Assembly: GCF_039023475.1 (NCBI RefSeq)
Contig: NZ_JBCHVB010000005.1
Span: forward strand, 62,001-126,000
Reading direction: 5' to 3'
DNA from: Erwinia sp039023475
Lineage (GTDB): Bacteria > Pseudomonadota > Gammaproteobacteria > Enterobacterales > Enterobacteriaceae
Length of the DNA: 64,000 nucleotides
The translations under genes were made by a program, and so were the position numbers. Under the pieces are notes generated by a model. It was not told where the DNA came from. It did not search any database and saw only the letters and a list, made by a program, of their open reading frames with translations. Positions 52,313 to 62,600 of the stretch are shown one piece after another (the first letter of the stretch is position 1; each line of letters begins with the position of its first letter).

Positions 52313-53872
52313 ATGGCATTAGTACGAAATATGAAAGTCGGGGTTCGCCTCGGGGGAGCTTTCAGCCTGGTTATTCTGCTGCTCATTATCGTCAGCGTCA
52401 CCGCCACGGTGAAAATTGGCAGCATCAATCACGCCGTCGACAGCATTGTCAATGACCGCTACGTTAAAGTCCGGCTGGCCTTTGACGTGCGCGACGGCGT
52501 GAATGAACAGATCAAATACCTGCGCGGTATGGTTATCGACACCACCCGCCCACAATATAATGTTAAGCGTTTCGGCCAGCTTAACGACGCCACCCAGAAA
52601 ACCACGGACGCGATTGCCGCCATTGCAAAAATCCAGACCACGGCCGTCGGTCAGAAAAAAATCAAGGCAGTAGAAGACGCCGCGGCGGCGTTTGAAGAGG
52701 CGAAAAATACCCTGCTTAATATGGTGCGTGCCGGCGACGAAGATGGCGCCGCTCTGTTTGCGCTACAGAAAATCACGCCGATGCAGAATACGTTCCTGGG
52801 GCTGGCCTCGAAGTTTGCCGACTCGCAGTCCCAGCAGCTTCAGGCTGAAGGAGCCAATGCCCTCCACGATGGTCAGACGGCAATTCAGATCACGCTCATC
52901 TTCTCTGCGCTTGCGGTCATCCTGGCGATGATCCTGGGCTATTTCCTGACGCGCTCAATCGTCATGCCGCTGCGTGAAGCCGTGACCATCGCCAGCAACG
53001 TGGCGGCGGGCGATCTGCGCACCGTGATCCGCGTGACCTCCCGCGATGAAACCGGCCAGCTGATGGAAGCGCTGAAGAACATGAATGACAATCTTCTGCG
53101 CATCGTGACGGAAGTCCGTAGCGGCACCGACCTGATTACCACCGCCTCCAGTGAAATTTCAACGGGGAATATGGATCTCTCTTCGCGCACGGAGCAGCAG
53201 GCAAGCTCACTGGAGGAGACGGCTTCCGCCATGGAGCAGATGACCTCCACCGTGAAGCAGAATGCTGACAATGCCCGTCAGGCCAATGAACTGGCGGCGC
53301 AGGCTTCCAAAGTTGCGGTACAGAGTGGCGCGGCGGTCAGTAAGGTTGTCACCACCATGGAGATGATCAACAGCTCGTCCCGTAAGATCGTGGATATTAT
53401 CAGCGTGATTGACGGCATTGCCTTCCAGACCAATATCCTGGCGCTGAATGCCGCCGTGGAAGCGGCCCGCGCCGGTGAGCAGGGTCGTGGTTTCGCGGTT
53501 GTGGCTTCAGAAGTGCGCAATCTGGCGCAGCGTTCCGCATCCGCGGCCAAAGAGATCGCTCAGCTGATCGAAGACTCCGTGGCGAAAGTTGACGAAGGCG
53601 GCAGGCAGGTAGCGAAAGCCGGTTCAACGATGGAAGAAGTGCTTTCCAGCGTGAAAAGCGTAACGGAGATTATGGGTGAGATCTCCATCGCCAGTAATGA
53701 ACAGAGCAGCGGGATCGACGAGATCAATATGGCGATCACGCAAATGGATCAGGTGACGCAGCAGAACGCCTCGCTGGTGCAGGAGTCCGCTTCCGCCGCC
53801 CACTCGCTCCAGGAGCAGGCCGTTCAGCTCTCCCAGGCAATCAGCATCTTTAAGCTTAACGCCGCCTCTTAA
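52313..53872 (+). CDS. methyl-accepting chemotaxis protein (Tar/Tsr-like topology)
   Basis: This 519-residue receptor has a membrane segment at about residues 12-32, a periplasmic four-helix-bundle ligand domain, a second segment at about 190-212 (TLIFSALAVILAMILGYFL), HAMP, and a cytoplasmic coiled coil with the invariant tip IDGIAFQTNILALNAAVEAA. The methylation helices are present (SSRTEQQASSLEETASAMEQ). The C terminus ends SIFKLNAAS and lacks the NWETF pentapeptide for CheR docking, so it is a low-abundance-type receptor. The ligand is unknown. Confidence 0.93.
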   Translation: MALVRNMKVGVRLGGAFSLVILLLIIVSVTATVKIGSINHAVDSIVNDRYVKVRLAFDVRDGVNEQIKYLRGMVIDTTRPQYNVKRFGQLNDATQKTTDAIAAIAKIQTTAVGQKKIKAVEDAAAAFEEAKNTLLNMVRAGDEDGAALFALQKITPMQNTFLGLASKFADSQSQQLQAEGANALHDGQTAIQITLIFSALAVILAMILGYFLTRSIVMPLREAVTIASNVAAGDLRTVIRVTSRDETGQLMEALKNMNDNLLRIVTEVRSGTDLITTASSEISTGNMDLSSRTEQQASSLEETASAMEQMTSTVKQNADNARQANELAAQASKVAVQSGAAVSKVVTTMEMINSSSRKIVDIISVIDGIAFQTNILALNAAVEAARAGEQGRGFAVVASEVRNLAQRSASAAKEIAQLIEDSVAKVDEGGRQVAKAGSTMEEVLSSVKSVTEIMGEISIASNEQSSGIDEINMAITQMDQVTQQNASLVQESASAAHSLQEQAVQLSQAISIFKLNAAS

Positions 53873-53893
53873 TCTGCTTTAAAGATAAACATG

Positions 53894-53920
53894 CGTGTGG
53901 CGGCCAAACGTCGCCACACG
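53894..53920. terminator. hairpin between convergent chemoreceptor and diguanylate cyclase genes
   Basis: CGTGTGGCG and CGCCACACG form a perfect 9-bp stem with a 9-base loop, 22 bases after the chemoreceptor stop. It lacks a T run on either side. Confidence 0.5.
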
Positions 53921-53963
53921 TCCCGGATAACTATCCCCCGTAGCGGACGCTTTATCAGGAGGC

Positions 53964-55541
53964 TTACGGGCTGTCGGAGGCGCTTGCTCTTTCCTCCGAT
54001 CCCGCCGCCTGATTCCGCCCTTTATGCTTCGCCTCATAGAGCGCGGCATCCGCCTGATACTTCAGCGTCTGAACATCCAGCGCGTTTCCTGACCCACTCA
54101 GCGTGGCGCAGCCTGCGCTGAGCGTCACCACACGATCGGGGATGTCGGTTTCGCAGTGCGGCATGCGGCGGTGATACACCTCTTCCACCGCCCTGCGGGC
54201 GATATTCAGCGCCTCCTCAGCGGAGGTTTCAGGCAGGATAATCGCGAACTCCTCCCCGCCGTAACGGGCAATCAGGGCATTTTCCCGCAGCGGCATAAGC
54301 CGCAGCGCCTCGCTGACGTTTTCCAGGCATTTATCGCCCTCGACATGACCATAGGCATCGTTGTAGCGCTTGAAAAAGTCGATATCCATCATCACCAGAG
54401 AGAGCGGCTCTCCGCTCGCCGACGCCTGCTTCACGCTCTCCCGCAGGTAGATATCGAACTGGCGACGGTTAGCCAGGCCGGTCAGGCCGTCAATCAGCGC
54501 CATCGCCTGCAGCATACGGTTAATCACGGTCAGCTCATCCCGCAGGTGCGTCAGCTCCGTCTGGTTTTTGACGTTGATTCTGACCTGCCGCAGCACGGTA
54601 AGCCCGATAGCCAGAATAATCACCAGTAAGAGCAGGTTGAGCGCGATATCCTGTATCTTCTCCTTCAGCCAGTTTTGCAGCAGCGAAGGTTTATCATAGC
54701 CCGCCGCCACCACCAGCGGATAACGCGCAGAGCGGACAAAACCGAATATGCGGGTATGGCCATCCAGCGCCGCGTTCCACTGGCCGCTGCCCCGATCGGA
54801 CTTGACCAGCATCTCCTGGAAAAGGCGGCTGGAAGAGAGATCTTTCCCGACGTAGCTGTCCGGCATGGGGCGCGCATAGAGGACGGTACTGTCATCCAGC
54901 ATCAGGACCAGCACATCCTTTTCCCCCAGCTCATAGTAGGCATAGAACTGACGGAAATAATCCACCCGCACGGTGGCCAGCAGCACGCCGGCGAAGCCTC
55001 CAGCCGCGTCGTTCAGACGCAGTGAAACCGGAATAACCAGTTCGCCGGTACTGCGGCTGTAGATCGCCGGACCAATATGGATATTGTTATGGCCGTTCTG
55101 CCGGTGGTAGGCAAAATATTCGCGGTCAGAGTTATTGGCCTCCGCCGGCGTCTGCCCGATGGACCAGGCCTGCCATTTTCCCGAAGCATCATAATAGAAC
55201 AGGCCGTGCAGCTGGGGCAGATGGCTGCGCTGCTCCCGCATAATCTGGCTTAGCGCTTCGGTATCGACCTTGCCGGGCATCTGCTGCTGGATAGTACGCT
55301 GGATCTCCCTGAGTGAAATCTCCGTTTGCAGAAAAGTATCTTCCGCCTGACGCGCCTGAGAGAGCGCCAGATTCACCGCCGTCTCTTCTGCGGAGCTGAT
55401 TGTCTGCTGCCATGACGTGTTCAGTGACCAGAGGTTCAGCAGGATCACCGCCAGGATCAGCAGGCAGCCCGATACCGCGATATTACGTCCAAGTGAGGAG
55501 CCCAGAAGTAAAAAAGAGGACAACCGCTTACCGAGGCTCAT
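53964..55541 (-). CDS. membrane-bound diguanylate cyclase with Cache-type sensor
   Basis: This 525-residue protein makes cyclic di-GMP. A membrane segment at about 20-40, a periplasmic double-Cache-like sensor (about 45-285; DREYFAYHRQN, GPAIYSRSTGELVIPVS) and a second segment (about 300-318) precede the GGDEF domain (about 345-505). The active site reads GGEEF at 428-432, which is functional. The usual I-site RxxD is R419-E-N-A422, so product inhibition is probably lost. It is convergent with a chemoreceptor gene. Confidence 0.93.
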   Translation of the reverse strand: MSLGKRLSSFLLLGSSLGRNIAVSGCLLILAVILLNLWSLNTSWQQTISSAEETAVNLALSQARQAEDTFLQTEISLREIQRTIQQQMPGKVDTEALSQIMREQRSHLPQLHGLFYYDASGKWQAWSIGQTPAEANNSDREYFAYHRQNGHNNIHIGPAIYSRSTGELVIPVSLRLNDAAGGFAGVLLATVRVDYFRQFYAYYELGEKDVLVLMLDDSTVLYARPMPDSYVGKDLSSSRLFQEMLVKSDRGSGQWNAALDGHTRIFGFVRSARYPLVVAAGYDKPSLLQNWLKEKIQDIALNLLLLVIILAIGLTVLRQVRINVKNQTELTHLRDELTVINRMLQAMALIDGLTGLANRRQFDIYLRESVKQASASGEPLSLVMMDIDFFKRYNDAYGHVEGDKCLENVSEALRLMPLRENALIARYGGEEFAIILPETSAEEALNIARRAVEEVYHRRMPHCETDIPDRVVTLSAGCATLSGSGNALDVQTLKYQADAALYEAKHKGRNQAAGSEERASASDSP

Positions 55542-55794
55542 TCATTTCTCCAGCAAAAATCATTACTTTCATTAAAGCACAGCGGGCGGCCGGCAGAATG
55601 AATACGCGCTTATTTATGCCGGCAAACGCCTTTTTCTCGCCAACGCCGGACCTGAATACTGGCTGAACAGCGTGGATTAAGGCTGCATGAGGGCGACTTT
55701 TTCCGGCCATCCGGTAAGCCGGTGAAAAAAAATGCCTGGCGTCTTTTTTTGCCGACGCGAATCAGATTACTATACCAACCCTACGTTGAATCTG

Positions 55795-56988
55795 ATGGAT
55801 ATACGCACGTTGAACGCTCTACTTCACCGTTTGCTGGCCCTGGCCGCCGCCGCCCTGCCGTTTTGCAGCCTGGCCGCGCCCTCCGCTACCGATCCGCTGC
55901 TGGCGTCTCAGATTGTCGATCGCTATGCCGATAATATTTTTTACAATGCCAAAGCGACCGGCATGGCGATAGTGGCTATTGATGCTAACCAGCGTGTCTT
56001 TGCCAGCCGCGGAGCTGTTCGTCCCGGCAGCGCCGTACGTCCGCAAAAGGATTCCCTGATCCGCATCGCCTCCCTGACCAAGCTGATGACCAGCCAGCTG
56101 CTGGTCAAACTGTCAGAGCAGGGCGTCGTGCGCCTGGACGATCCGCTCAGCAAATATGCGCCTGCCGGACGCCATGTCCCCTCGTATGCGGGGCAGACCA
56201 TTCGCCTGATTAATCTCGCCACCCATACCAGCAGCCTGCCGCGCGAGCAGCCGGGCGGTAAACCCCATCGTCCGGTATTTGTCTGGCCAACCGCCAGCCA
56301 GCGCTGGCAGTGGCTGGACAGCGCGCGGATCGGCGCGGCGCCCGGCACGCAGGCTGGCTACTCTAACCTGGCCTACGATCTGCTGGGCGATGCACTCGCC
56401 CGCGCCGCAGGCGTTGCCTATCCCGAGCTGCTAAAGCGCGAAATCACCCGCCCGCTCGGCATGAAGGACACCACCTTCACACCGTCGCCGGAGCAGTGCC
56501 GCCGGCTGATGGTGGCGGAAAAAGGGCCGAGCCCGTGCGTCAGTACGCTGGCCGCCATTGGCAGCGGCGGCGTCTACTCCACGCCGGATGATATGGCCCG
56601 CTGGATGCAGCAGTTTCTCTCTTCCGACGTGCATGCCCGCTCCGCGCAGGCCGATCGCCTTCAGACCATGGTTTACCAGCGCGCCCAGCTGACGAAGGTG
56701 AACGGCATGGACGTGCCGGGCAAGGCTTCTGCGCTCGGCCTGGGCTGGGTCTATATGGCCCCGCAGGACGGCAGGCCGGGGATTATTCAGAAAACCGGCG
56801 GCGGCGGCGGCTTTATCACCTATATGGCGATGGTGCCGCGCTACAGCGTGGGCGTTTTTGTGGTGGTGACGCGCTCGCCGCACTCGCGCTTCACGCCGAT
56901 GAGCGACGGCGTCAATAACCTGCTGACGGAGTTGATCGGCAACACCTCCGACAGCGCGCAGCTGGCCGCCAGTATTATGTCTGAGTGA
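55795..56988 (+). CDS. ampH: D-alanyl-D-alanine carboxypeptidase/endopeptidase AmpH
   Basis: This 397-residue class C beta-lactamase-like serine enzyme trims peptidoglycan peptides in the periplasm and hydrolyses beta-lactams poorly. The signal peptide ends near LAAPS. The catalytic motifs are SLTK (Ser and Lys), YSN and KTGGGGGF. Long identical-looking runs with E. coli AmpH include RPLGMKDTTFTPSPEQCRR. The ATG at 55795 is chosen to give a normal signal peptide, though its ribosome site is weak. It is not next to sbmA as in E. coli. Confidence 0.93.
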   Translation: MDIRTLNALLHRLLALAAAALPFCSLAAPSATDPLLASQIVDRYADNIFYNAKATGMAIVAIDANQRVFASRGAVRPGSAVRPQKDSLIRIASLTKLMTSQLLVKLSEQGVVRLDDPLSKYAPAGRHVPSYAGQTIRLINLATHTSSLPREQPGGKPHRPVFVWPTASQRWQWLDSARIGAAPGTQAGYSNLAYDLLGDALARAAGVAYPELLKREITRPLGMKDTTFTPSPEQCRRLMVAEKGPSPCVSTLAAIGSGGVYSTPDDMARWMQQFLSSDVHARSAQADRLQTMVYQRAQLTKVNGMDVPGKASALGLGWVYMAPQDGRPGIIQKTGGGGGFITYMAMVPRYSVGVFVVVTRSPHSRFTPMSDGVNNLLTELIGNTSDSAQLAASIMSE

Positions 56989-57167
56989 TCCTCTACCGGC
57001 GGAAAGCGCTTTTTCTGCCGGTCTTCCCCCTCTCCGCCGCCGTCCGGATCGGACGTTCGGCCAGGCCTATCGCCCTTCTCCCTGATCCCCGTCAATAACG
57101 CCTCGCGCTGTTCCTGTGCATATTTTCTCCTGGAAACCGGATTACCATCCACCTTGAGGAGAACGGA

Positions 57168-58319
57168 ATGCTTCACAGAATGATTTTGAATGAGACTTTC
57201 TGGTTTGGGCGCGACGCTGTTTCGCAACTCGTCAACGAGGTCACCCAGCGTAATTATAAAAAGGCGCTGCTGGTGACCGATAAAGTGCTGGTCCAGGCGG
57301 GCGTGATTGAAAAAGTGACGGCGCTGATGGATAAGCACCAGCTTCCGTGGCAGATCTTCGACGAGGTGATGCCGAACCCCACCATCAGCCTGGTGCAGCG
57401 CGGCGTAAAGGCCTTTAAGGCTGCCGGGGCTGACTATCTGATCGCTATCGGCGGCGGATCGCCCCAGGATACGGCAAAAGCGGTTGGTATTATCATCAAT
57501 AATCCCGAATTTGAGGATGTCCGCAGCCTTGAGGGCGTCGCCGCTACGCGCCATCCCTGCGTGCCGGTTATCGCCATTCCCACCACCGCCGGTACTGCCG
57601 CAGAGGTGACCATTAATTATGTGATCACCGATGAGGAAAAACGGCGCAAGTTCGTCTGCGTTGATCCCCACGCCATTCCGAAGGTCTCGCTGATTGATGC
57701 CGATATGATGCAGAGCATGCCGCCTGCCCTGAAGGCCGCCACCGGCATTGATGCGCTGACCCATGCGATTGAGGGCTTTACCACCAAAGGCGCCTGGGAG
57801 CTGACCGACGCGCTGCACCTGAAGGCCATTCAGATTATCAGCCGTTCGCTGCGCGCCTCGGTCGCCGGAGACGCTAAGGGCGTTGAGGATATGGCGCTGG
57901 GACAGTATATCGCCGGGATGGGCTTTTCTAACGTGGGGCTGGGGCTGGTACACGGCATGGCGCACCCGCTCGGTGCCTTTTATAACGTGCCGCACGGCGT
58001 GGCTAACGCCATTATCCTGCCTCACGTTATGTCATGGAACGCGCCTTATACCGGCGAGAAGTATCGCGATATCGCCCGCGCCATGGGGGTAGCAAAAGTC
58101 TGTCCGATGACGCTGGATGAGGTGCGTAACGCGGCGGTGGAAGCGGTGAGAAAGCTTGGCGCGGACGTTGGCATTCCGCTCCGGCTGCGTGACGTGGGCA
58201 TGAAAGAGGAGGATATTCCCGCACTGGCGCAGGCTGCCTTTGACGATGTCTGCACCGGCGGCAACCCGCGTGAAACCTCGCTGGAGGAGATTGCGACGCT
58301 TTATCGTCAGATCTACTGA
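57168..58319 (+). CDS. fucO: lactaldehyde reductase (iron-dependent alcohol dehydrogenase)
   Basis: This 383-residue group III alcohol dehydrogenase interconverts L-lactaldehyde and L-1,2-propanediol. It matches E. coli FucO along its length, including GGGSPQDTAKAVGI (NAD site), TTAGTAAEVTINYVITDEEKRRK, and the iron ligands in DALTHAIEGF and HGMAHPLGAFYNVPHG. GAGGAGAACGG precedes the ATG. None of the other fucose genes (fucA, fucI, fucK, fucP, fucR) are near. It is convergent with lacY 39 bases away. Confidence 0.93.
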   Translation: MLHRMILNETFWFGRDAVSQLVNEVTQRNYKKALLVTDKVLVQAGVIEKVTALMDKHQLPWQIFDEVMPNPTISLVQRGVKAFKAAGADYLIAIGGGSPQDTAKAVGIIINNPEFEDVRSLEGVAATRHPCVPVIAIPTTAGTAAEVTINYVITDEEKRRKFVCVDPHAIPKVSLIDADMMQSMPPALKAATGIDALTHAIEGFTTKGAWELTDALHLKAIQIISRSLRASVAGDAKGVEDMALGQYIAGMGFSNVGLGLVHGMAHPLGAFYNVPHGVANAIILPHVMSWNAPYTGEKYRDIARAMGVAKVCPMTLDEVRNAAVEAVRKLGADVGIPLRLRDVGMKEEDIPALAQAAFDDVCTGGNPRETSLEEIATLYRQIY

Positions 58320-58326
58320 TGCGAAT

Positions 58327-58351
58327 GATGCAGGCGCACGGCGCCTGCATC
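58327..58351. terminator. hairpin between convergent fucO and lacY
   Basis: GATGCAGGCGC-ACG-GCGCCTGCATC is a perfect 11-bp stem that fills most of the 39-base gap between the two stop codons. There is no strict T run, but TTGTTT follows on the fucO side. Confidence 0.65.
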
Positions 58352-58358
58352 CGTTGTT

Positions 58359-59624
58359 TCAGCTCGCCAGCGGCTGTTTACGCTGCATCAACTGCCGCAG
58401 CAGCCCGACCGGCCCCAGTCCGCTCAGCGTAAAGGCGGAGATCAGCGTAAAGCCCAGCGCCACGCAGCCCAGGATCAGATAGGTGCCGTGGAAGCCCACC
58501 TTGTCATACATATTCCCGGCGAAAACCGACATAAAAATCACCGCCAGCTGTTTGAAGAAACAGAAGCAGACCAGATAGATGGTGGCCGAAAAGCGTACCT
58601 CAAACTGGGTGGTGATGTATTTAAAGCAGCCGACAATCAGGAACGGGATCTCAAACATATGCAGGGTTTTGAGAAACACGACCTCAACCGGCGTGGTGGC
58701 GAAGGAGGAGCCAATGATGCGCACCGACATAATCATGCCCGCCAGCAGCAGCGCGTTTTTGCCCCCGATGCGGTTCACGATCAGCGGTGCAAAGAACATG
58801 ATGCAGGCATTAAGCAGTTCACCCAGCGTGGTGACATAGCCGAAGACGCGCGTTCCCTGCTCCGGCGAGCTGAAAAAGCCGGTAAAGAAGTTGGCGAACT
58901 GCTGGTCAAACACATCATAAGTGCAGGAGACGCCCACCACATAGAGCGACAGAAACCAGAGCTTCGGCTCCTTCAGCAGCTGGAAGGCCATCTTAAAGCT
59001 AAAGGCTTTATGGTTAGCGCCCAGCTTATCGGCCACTTCTGCGCTGTTCTGCGCCTGCGGTTTAGCAATAAAGAGCAGGATCGCCAGGATGACCGCACAG
59101 CCCGAGCCGAGCCAGAAAACGAACTCGTTATTGATGGTAAACATAATGCCCGCGATAGAGGCACATAACGCCCAGCCCACGCAGCCAAACATCCTTGCCC
59201 GCCCGAACTCAAAGTCGCTGCGGCGGCTCACCTTCTCGATATAGGCTTCAATCGCCGGCGCGCCGCCGTTATAGATAAAGCCGAGGTAAATCCCGCCCAC
59301 GATCGAGCCCAGCAGCACGTTGGTTTTCAGCAGCGGGCCAAAAACGTAGATGAAAAACGGCGCGAACAGCACCAGCATGCCGGTGATGATCCACAGGAGA
59401 TGCTTGCGCAGCCCCAGCTTATCGGAAAGCAGGCCAAAAATGGGCTGAAACAGCAGCGAGAAGAACGAGATACAGGCGAAGATAATGCCGGTATCGCTTT
59501 TGCTGATCTGGTTAATATCGTGCAGCCAGATCGGGAAAAAGGGGAAATAGGCGCCCATAATGAAAAAGTAGAAGAAGAAAAACAGGCCGAACATCCAGAA
59601 ATTGGTGTTTTTGAGGTAGTGCAT
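58359..59624 (-). CDS. lacY: lactose permease
   Basis: This 421-residue major facilitator carries lactose with a proton. The N terminus MHYLKNTNFWMFGLFFFFYFFIMGAYFPFFPIWLHDIN is nearly that of E. coli. The sugar-binding and proton-coupling positions are visible: the Glu126 and Arg144 equivalents in APAIEAYIEK and FEFGRARMFG, Glu269 in TTLGELLNA, and the Arg302/His322/Glu325 set in SVRIIGSSF and KTLHMFEIPF. It follows lacZ by 57 bases. No lacA follows; fucO is next instead. Confidence 0.97.
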   Translation of the reverse strand: MHYLKNTNFWMFGLFFFFYFFIMGAYFPFFPIWLHDINQISKSDTGIIFACISFFSLLFQPIFGLLSDKLGLRKHLLWIITGMLVLFAPFFIYVFGPLLKTNVLLGSIVGGIYLGFIYNGGAPAIEAYIEKVSRRSDFEFGRARMFGCVGWALCASIAGIMFTINNEFVFWLGSGCAVILAILLFIAKPQAQNSAEVADKLGANHKAFSFKMAFQLLKEPKLWFLSLYVVGVSCTYDVFDQQFANFFTGFFSSPEQGTRVFGYVTTLGELLNACIMFFAPLIVNRIGGKNALLLAGMIMSVRIIGSSFATTPVEVVFLKTLHMFEIPFLIVGCFKYITTQFEVRFSATIYLVCFCFFKQLAVIFMSVFAGNMYDKVGFHGTYLILGCVALGFTLISAFTLSGLGPVGLLRQLMQRKQPLAS

Positions 59625-59681
59625 TTTTCAGTTCCTTTGCAGGGGCAGCCGCAGCTGGCTGCCCGGATTACACCAGCGCGC

Positions 59682-62600
59682 TTAGCCGCGACGTTTCCAG
59701 CTCAGCTGATAGCGGCAGGTTGTGCCGTTCAGCAGATACTCCGGCGCCACGCTCGGGCTCCAGGAGTCATCGCCGCCGACGCCCATGTGGAAGCCATCAA
59801 TATTGAGCCAGCTTCCCGCCTCAGGCTTCAGCAGGTGGCGGTGAGTCGTCTCCTCCAGCTGCTGCGGGCTGTAGCGTCCGATATTGAAATGGAACTCTCC
59901 CGCCAACTGGTGCGGCCCAAAGTTCAGCCGCCGGGTGTCGCAGCGCAGCCCGTTCTCACAGGGGCGGATATAGGGCGTGTGCATCTCTGCCAGCGGTAGC
60001 TGCCAGCGTCCCTGCTGCGCCGCCAGCTTACGGTCAGGGTAGTTTTCGTGCGGCCCCAGCCCCAGCCACTCCACCTGATCCTCAACCTGCGCCAGCTGGC
60101 AGCTCAGTCCGATGCGCGGCGGCTGTGGCAGACCAAAAGTCATCGCCACATCCACCTCAATATGCAGCTCACCCGCGCTGTCGACACGCCAGTTTTTACG
60201 GCTGACGAACAGCGTCTGGCTGCCGTTCTTCCAGGCGTGAACCGTGCGGATCAGCACCTCCTGCTGAAGCTGGTCGGCTGTACAGCTCAGAAGCTCCGGC
60301 GTCATCTCCCAGTAGCCCGCCGCCTTCCAGCGCTCGGCCCAGGCGTTCGGGTCGATGCGCTCCACTTCGCTGATGCCGATATCGTTGTCCAGCGCCGCAC
60401 GGATAAAATTATCCCGCAGCGGCGTCAGGAAGGCTGGACGCTCCGCCTGCCACCACTGGCTTAGCTCGCCCGCCTCGCGGCTGAACGCCCAGCGCTGATC
60501 CTGATGGACGATCTCAAATAGCGCCTCAGTCACCGTCAGCTGCGGGCTTTCACTGTGGGTGGCGGTGTCGGGTAACGCCGTCTGCGCCAGCGGAAGCTGC
60601 CACTGATCGCAGGCCACCGCGTGTCCGGCCTCTGACCAGGAGGTGGCTTCGGGCTGGATCACCTCCACGTTCAGCCAGAGCTGCCCGCTGCCTGAGGCCG
60701 GCAGAGGACAATCGATAATCAGCCGCTGCCTGCCCTGAGGCGGCAGCGACAGCGTGATTTCGCCCTGTTCAAAGCGGTTGCCGTCAAGGGTGAGCTGCCA
60801 GCGCAGCCGCTCGTTGTCGCTGTCGCGGAACAGGTATTCGCTTTCAACTTCCATCTCCAGCGGCGAATGGCCGATCAGCCTGAACTGGAAAAACTGCTGG
60901 GCGCGCTTCGCTTCATACAGTGACGGGTGCGGCGTGCGGTCGGCAAAGACCAGGCCATTCATACAGAACTGGCGATCGTTTGGCTTGTCGCCAAAGTCGC
61001 CGCCGTAGGCGTACCACTGCCCGCCGTCGGGCTCCGTTTTGATCAGGGACTGATCGACCCAGTCCCAGACGAAACCGCCCTGTAAGCGGGGATACTGACG
61101 GAACGCCTGCCAGTATTTGTCGTAGCCGCCGAGGCTGTTGCCCATCGCGTGCGCATATTCACACAGGATCAGCGGACGGCTCTCCTCCGGCAGGCCGATC
61201 CATTTTTTGATGGACCACTTCGGCACCTGCGGGAACGGCTGATCCTCGTCCACCCTGGCGTACATCGGGCAGAGAATATCGGTCGCCGCCGTGTCCGCCC
61301 CGCCGCCCTCATACTGCACCGGACGGCTCGGGTCGCTGGCTTTAATCCAGCGGTACAGCGCGTCATGGGTGGCGCCGTGGCCCGACTCGTTGCCCAGCGA
61401 CCAGATGATGATGCAGGGATGGTTGCGATCGCGCTGCACCATGCGGGTGACGCGCTCGCTCATCGCCGGGAACCAGGTCGGATCGTCCGACAGCCGGTTC
61501 ATCGGCTGCATACCGTGCGTTTCGATATTGGCTTCATCCACCACGTACAGCCCGAAGCGGTCGCACAGGCGATACCACATCGGATGGTTAGGATAGTGGG
61601 AGCAGCGCACCGCATTGAAGTTGTTCTGCTTCATCAGGCGGATGTCTTCGATCATCGTCGCCACGTCCATGACCTGTCCGCGTTCAGGATGATGCTCGTG
61701 GCGGTTAGTGCCGCGGATCAGCAGAGGCTGGCCGTTCAGCTTCAGCAGCCCGCCTTCAATGCCCACCTGGCGGAAGCCGACGTCACAGGCTTCGGCTTCC
61801 CGGATCCTGCCCTGCGCATCCGTCAGCAGAATGACCGCGCGATAAAGATGCGGCGTTTCGGCACTCCAGAGCTGGGGGCGCTCCACCTGCAGCCGGAGTT
61901 CAGCCCGCTCGGCATAGTTGCCACGCTCATCCACCACCGCGCTACCGGGCGGGGTGCTGCACTCACCCACCAGCTGCTGCTGCTGCCAGAGCTGAAGCGT
62001 GATGCGGCTGTCGGCGATAGCCTGACCGGCCAGCGTGACGTTCGCCACCAGATCGGCACGGGTAAAATCCGCGTTCAGATCGGTGCGCAGACGAAAATCC
62101 GCCAGGCTGGTGGCGGGCTTGTTCAGCAGCCAGACGTCACGGAAAATGCCGCTCATACGCCACATATCCTGATCTTCGAGCCAGGAACCATCGCTCCAGC
62201 GCAGCACCATCACCGCCAGCCGGTTCTCCCCTGTCTTCAGCACGCCGGAGAGATCGAATTCCGCCGGCAAGCGGCTGTCCTGGGAATAACCGATCCAGCT
62301 GCCGTTACACCAGAAGTGAAACGCGGAGTTAACGCCATCAAAAATAATCCGCGTATCGCCCATCGCCAGCTCGTCGGCGGTCAGGTTAAATGTGAGCGAG
62401 TAACAACCAGTAGGGTTTTCTTCCGGGACGTGCGGCGGCTGGGTGGTAAACGGATAGGTAATGTTGGAGTAAATCGGCGCATCATAGCCGGACATCTGCC
62501 AGTTGGACGGCACGGCGACGCTGTCGGCCTCAGCCAGATCTTCTGTTACCCACCGTTGAGGCACCTGCTCAGGGCGGGTAAAGTAGCTGAACTGCCACTC

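Noticed and set aside
56841..58025. Leftward frame of 394 codons over fucO and the end of ampH
   Set aside because: It is a shadow across two well-supported genes.
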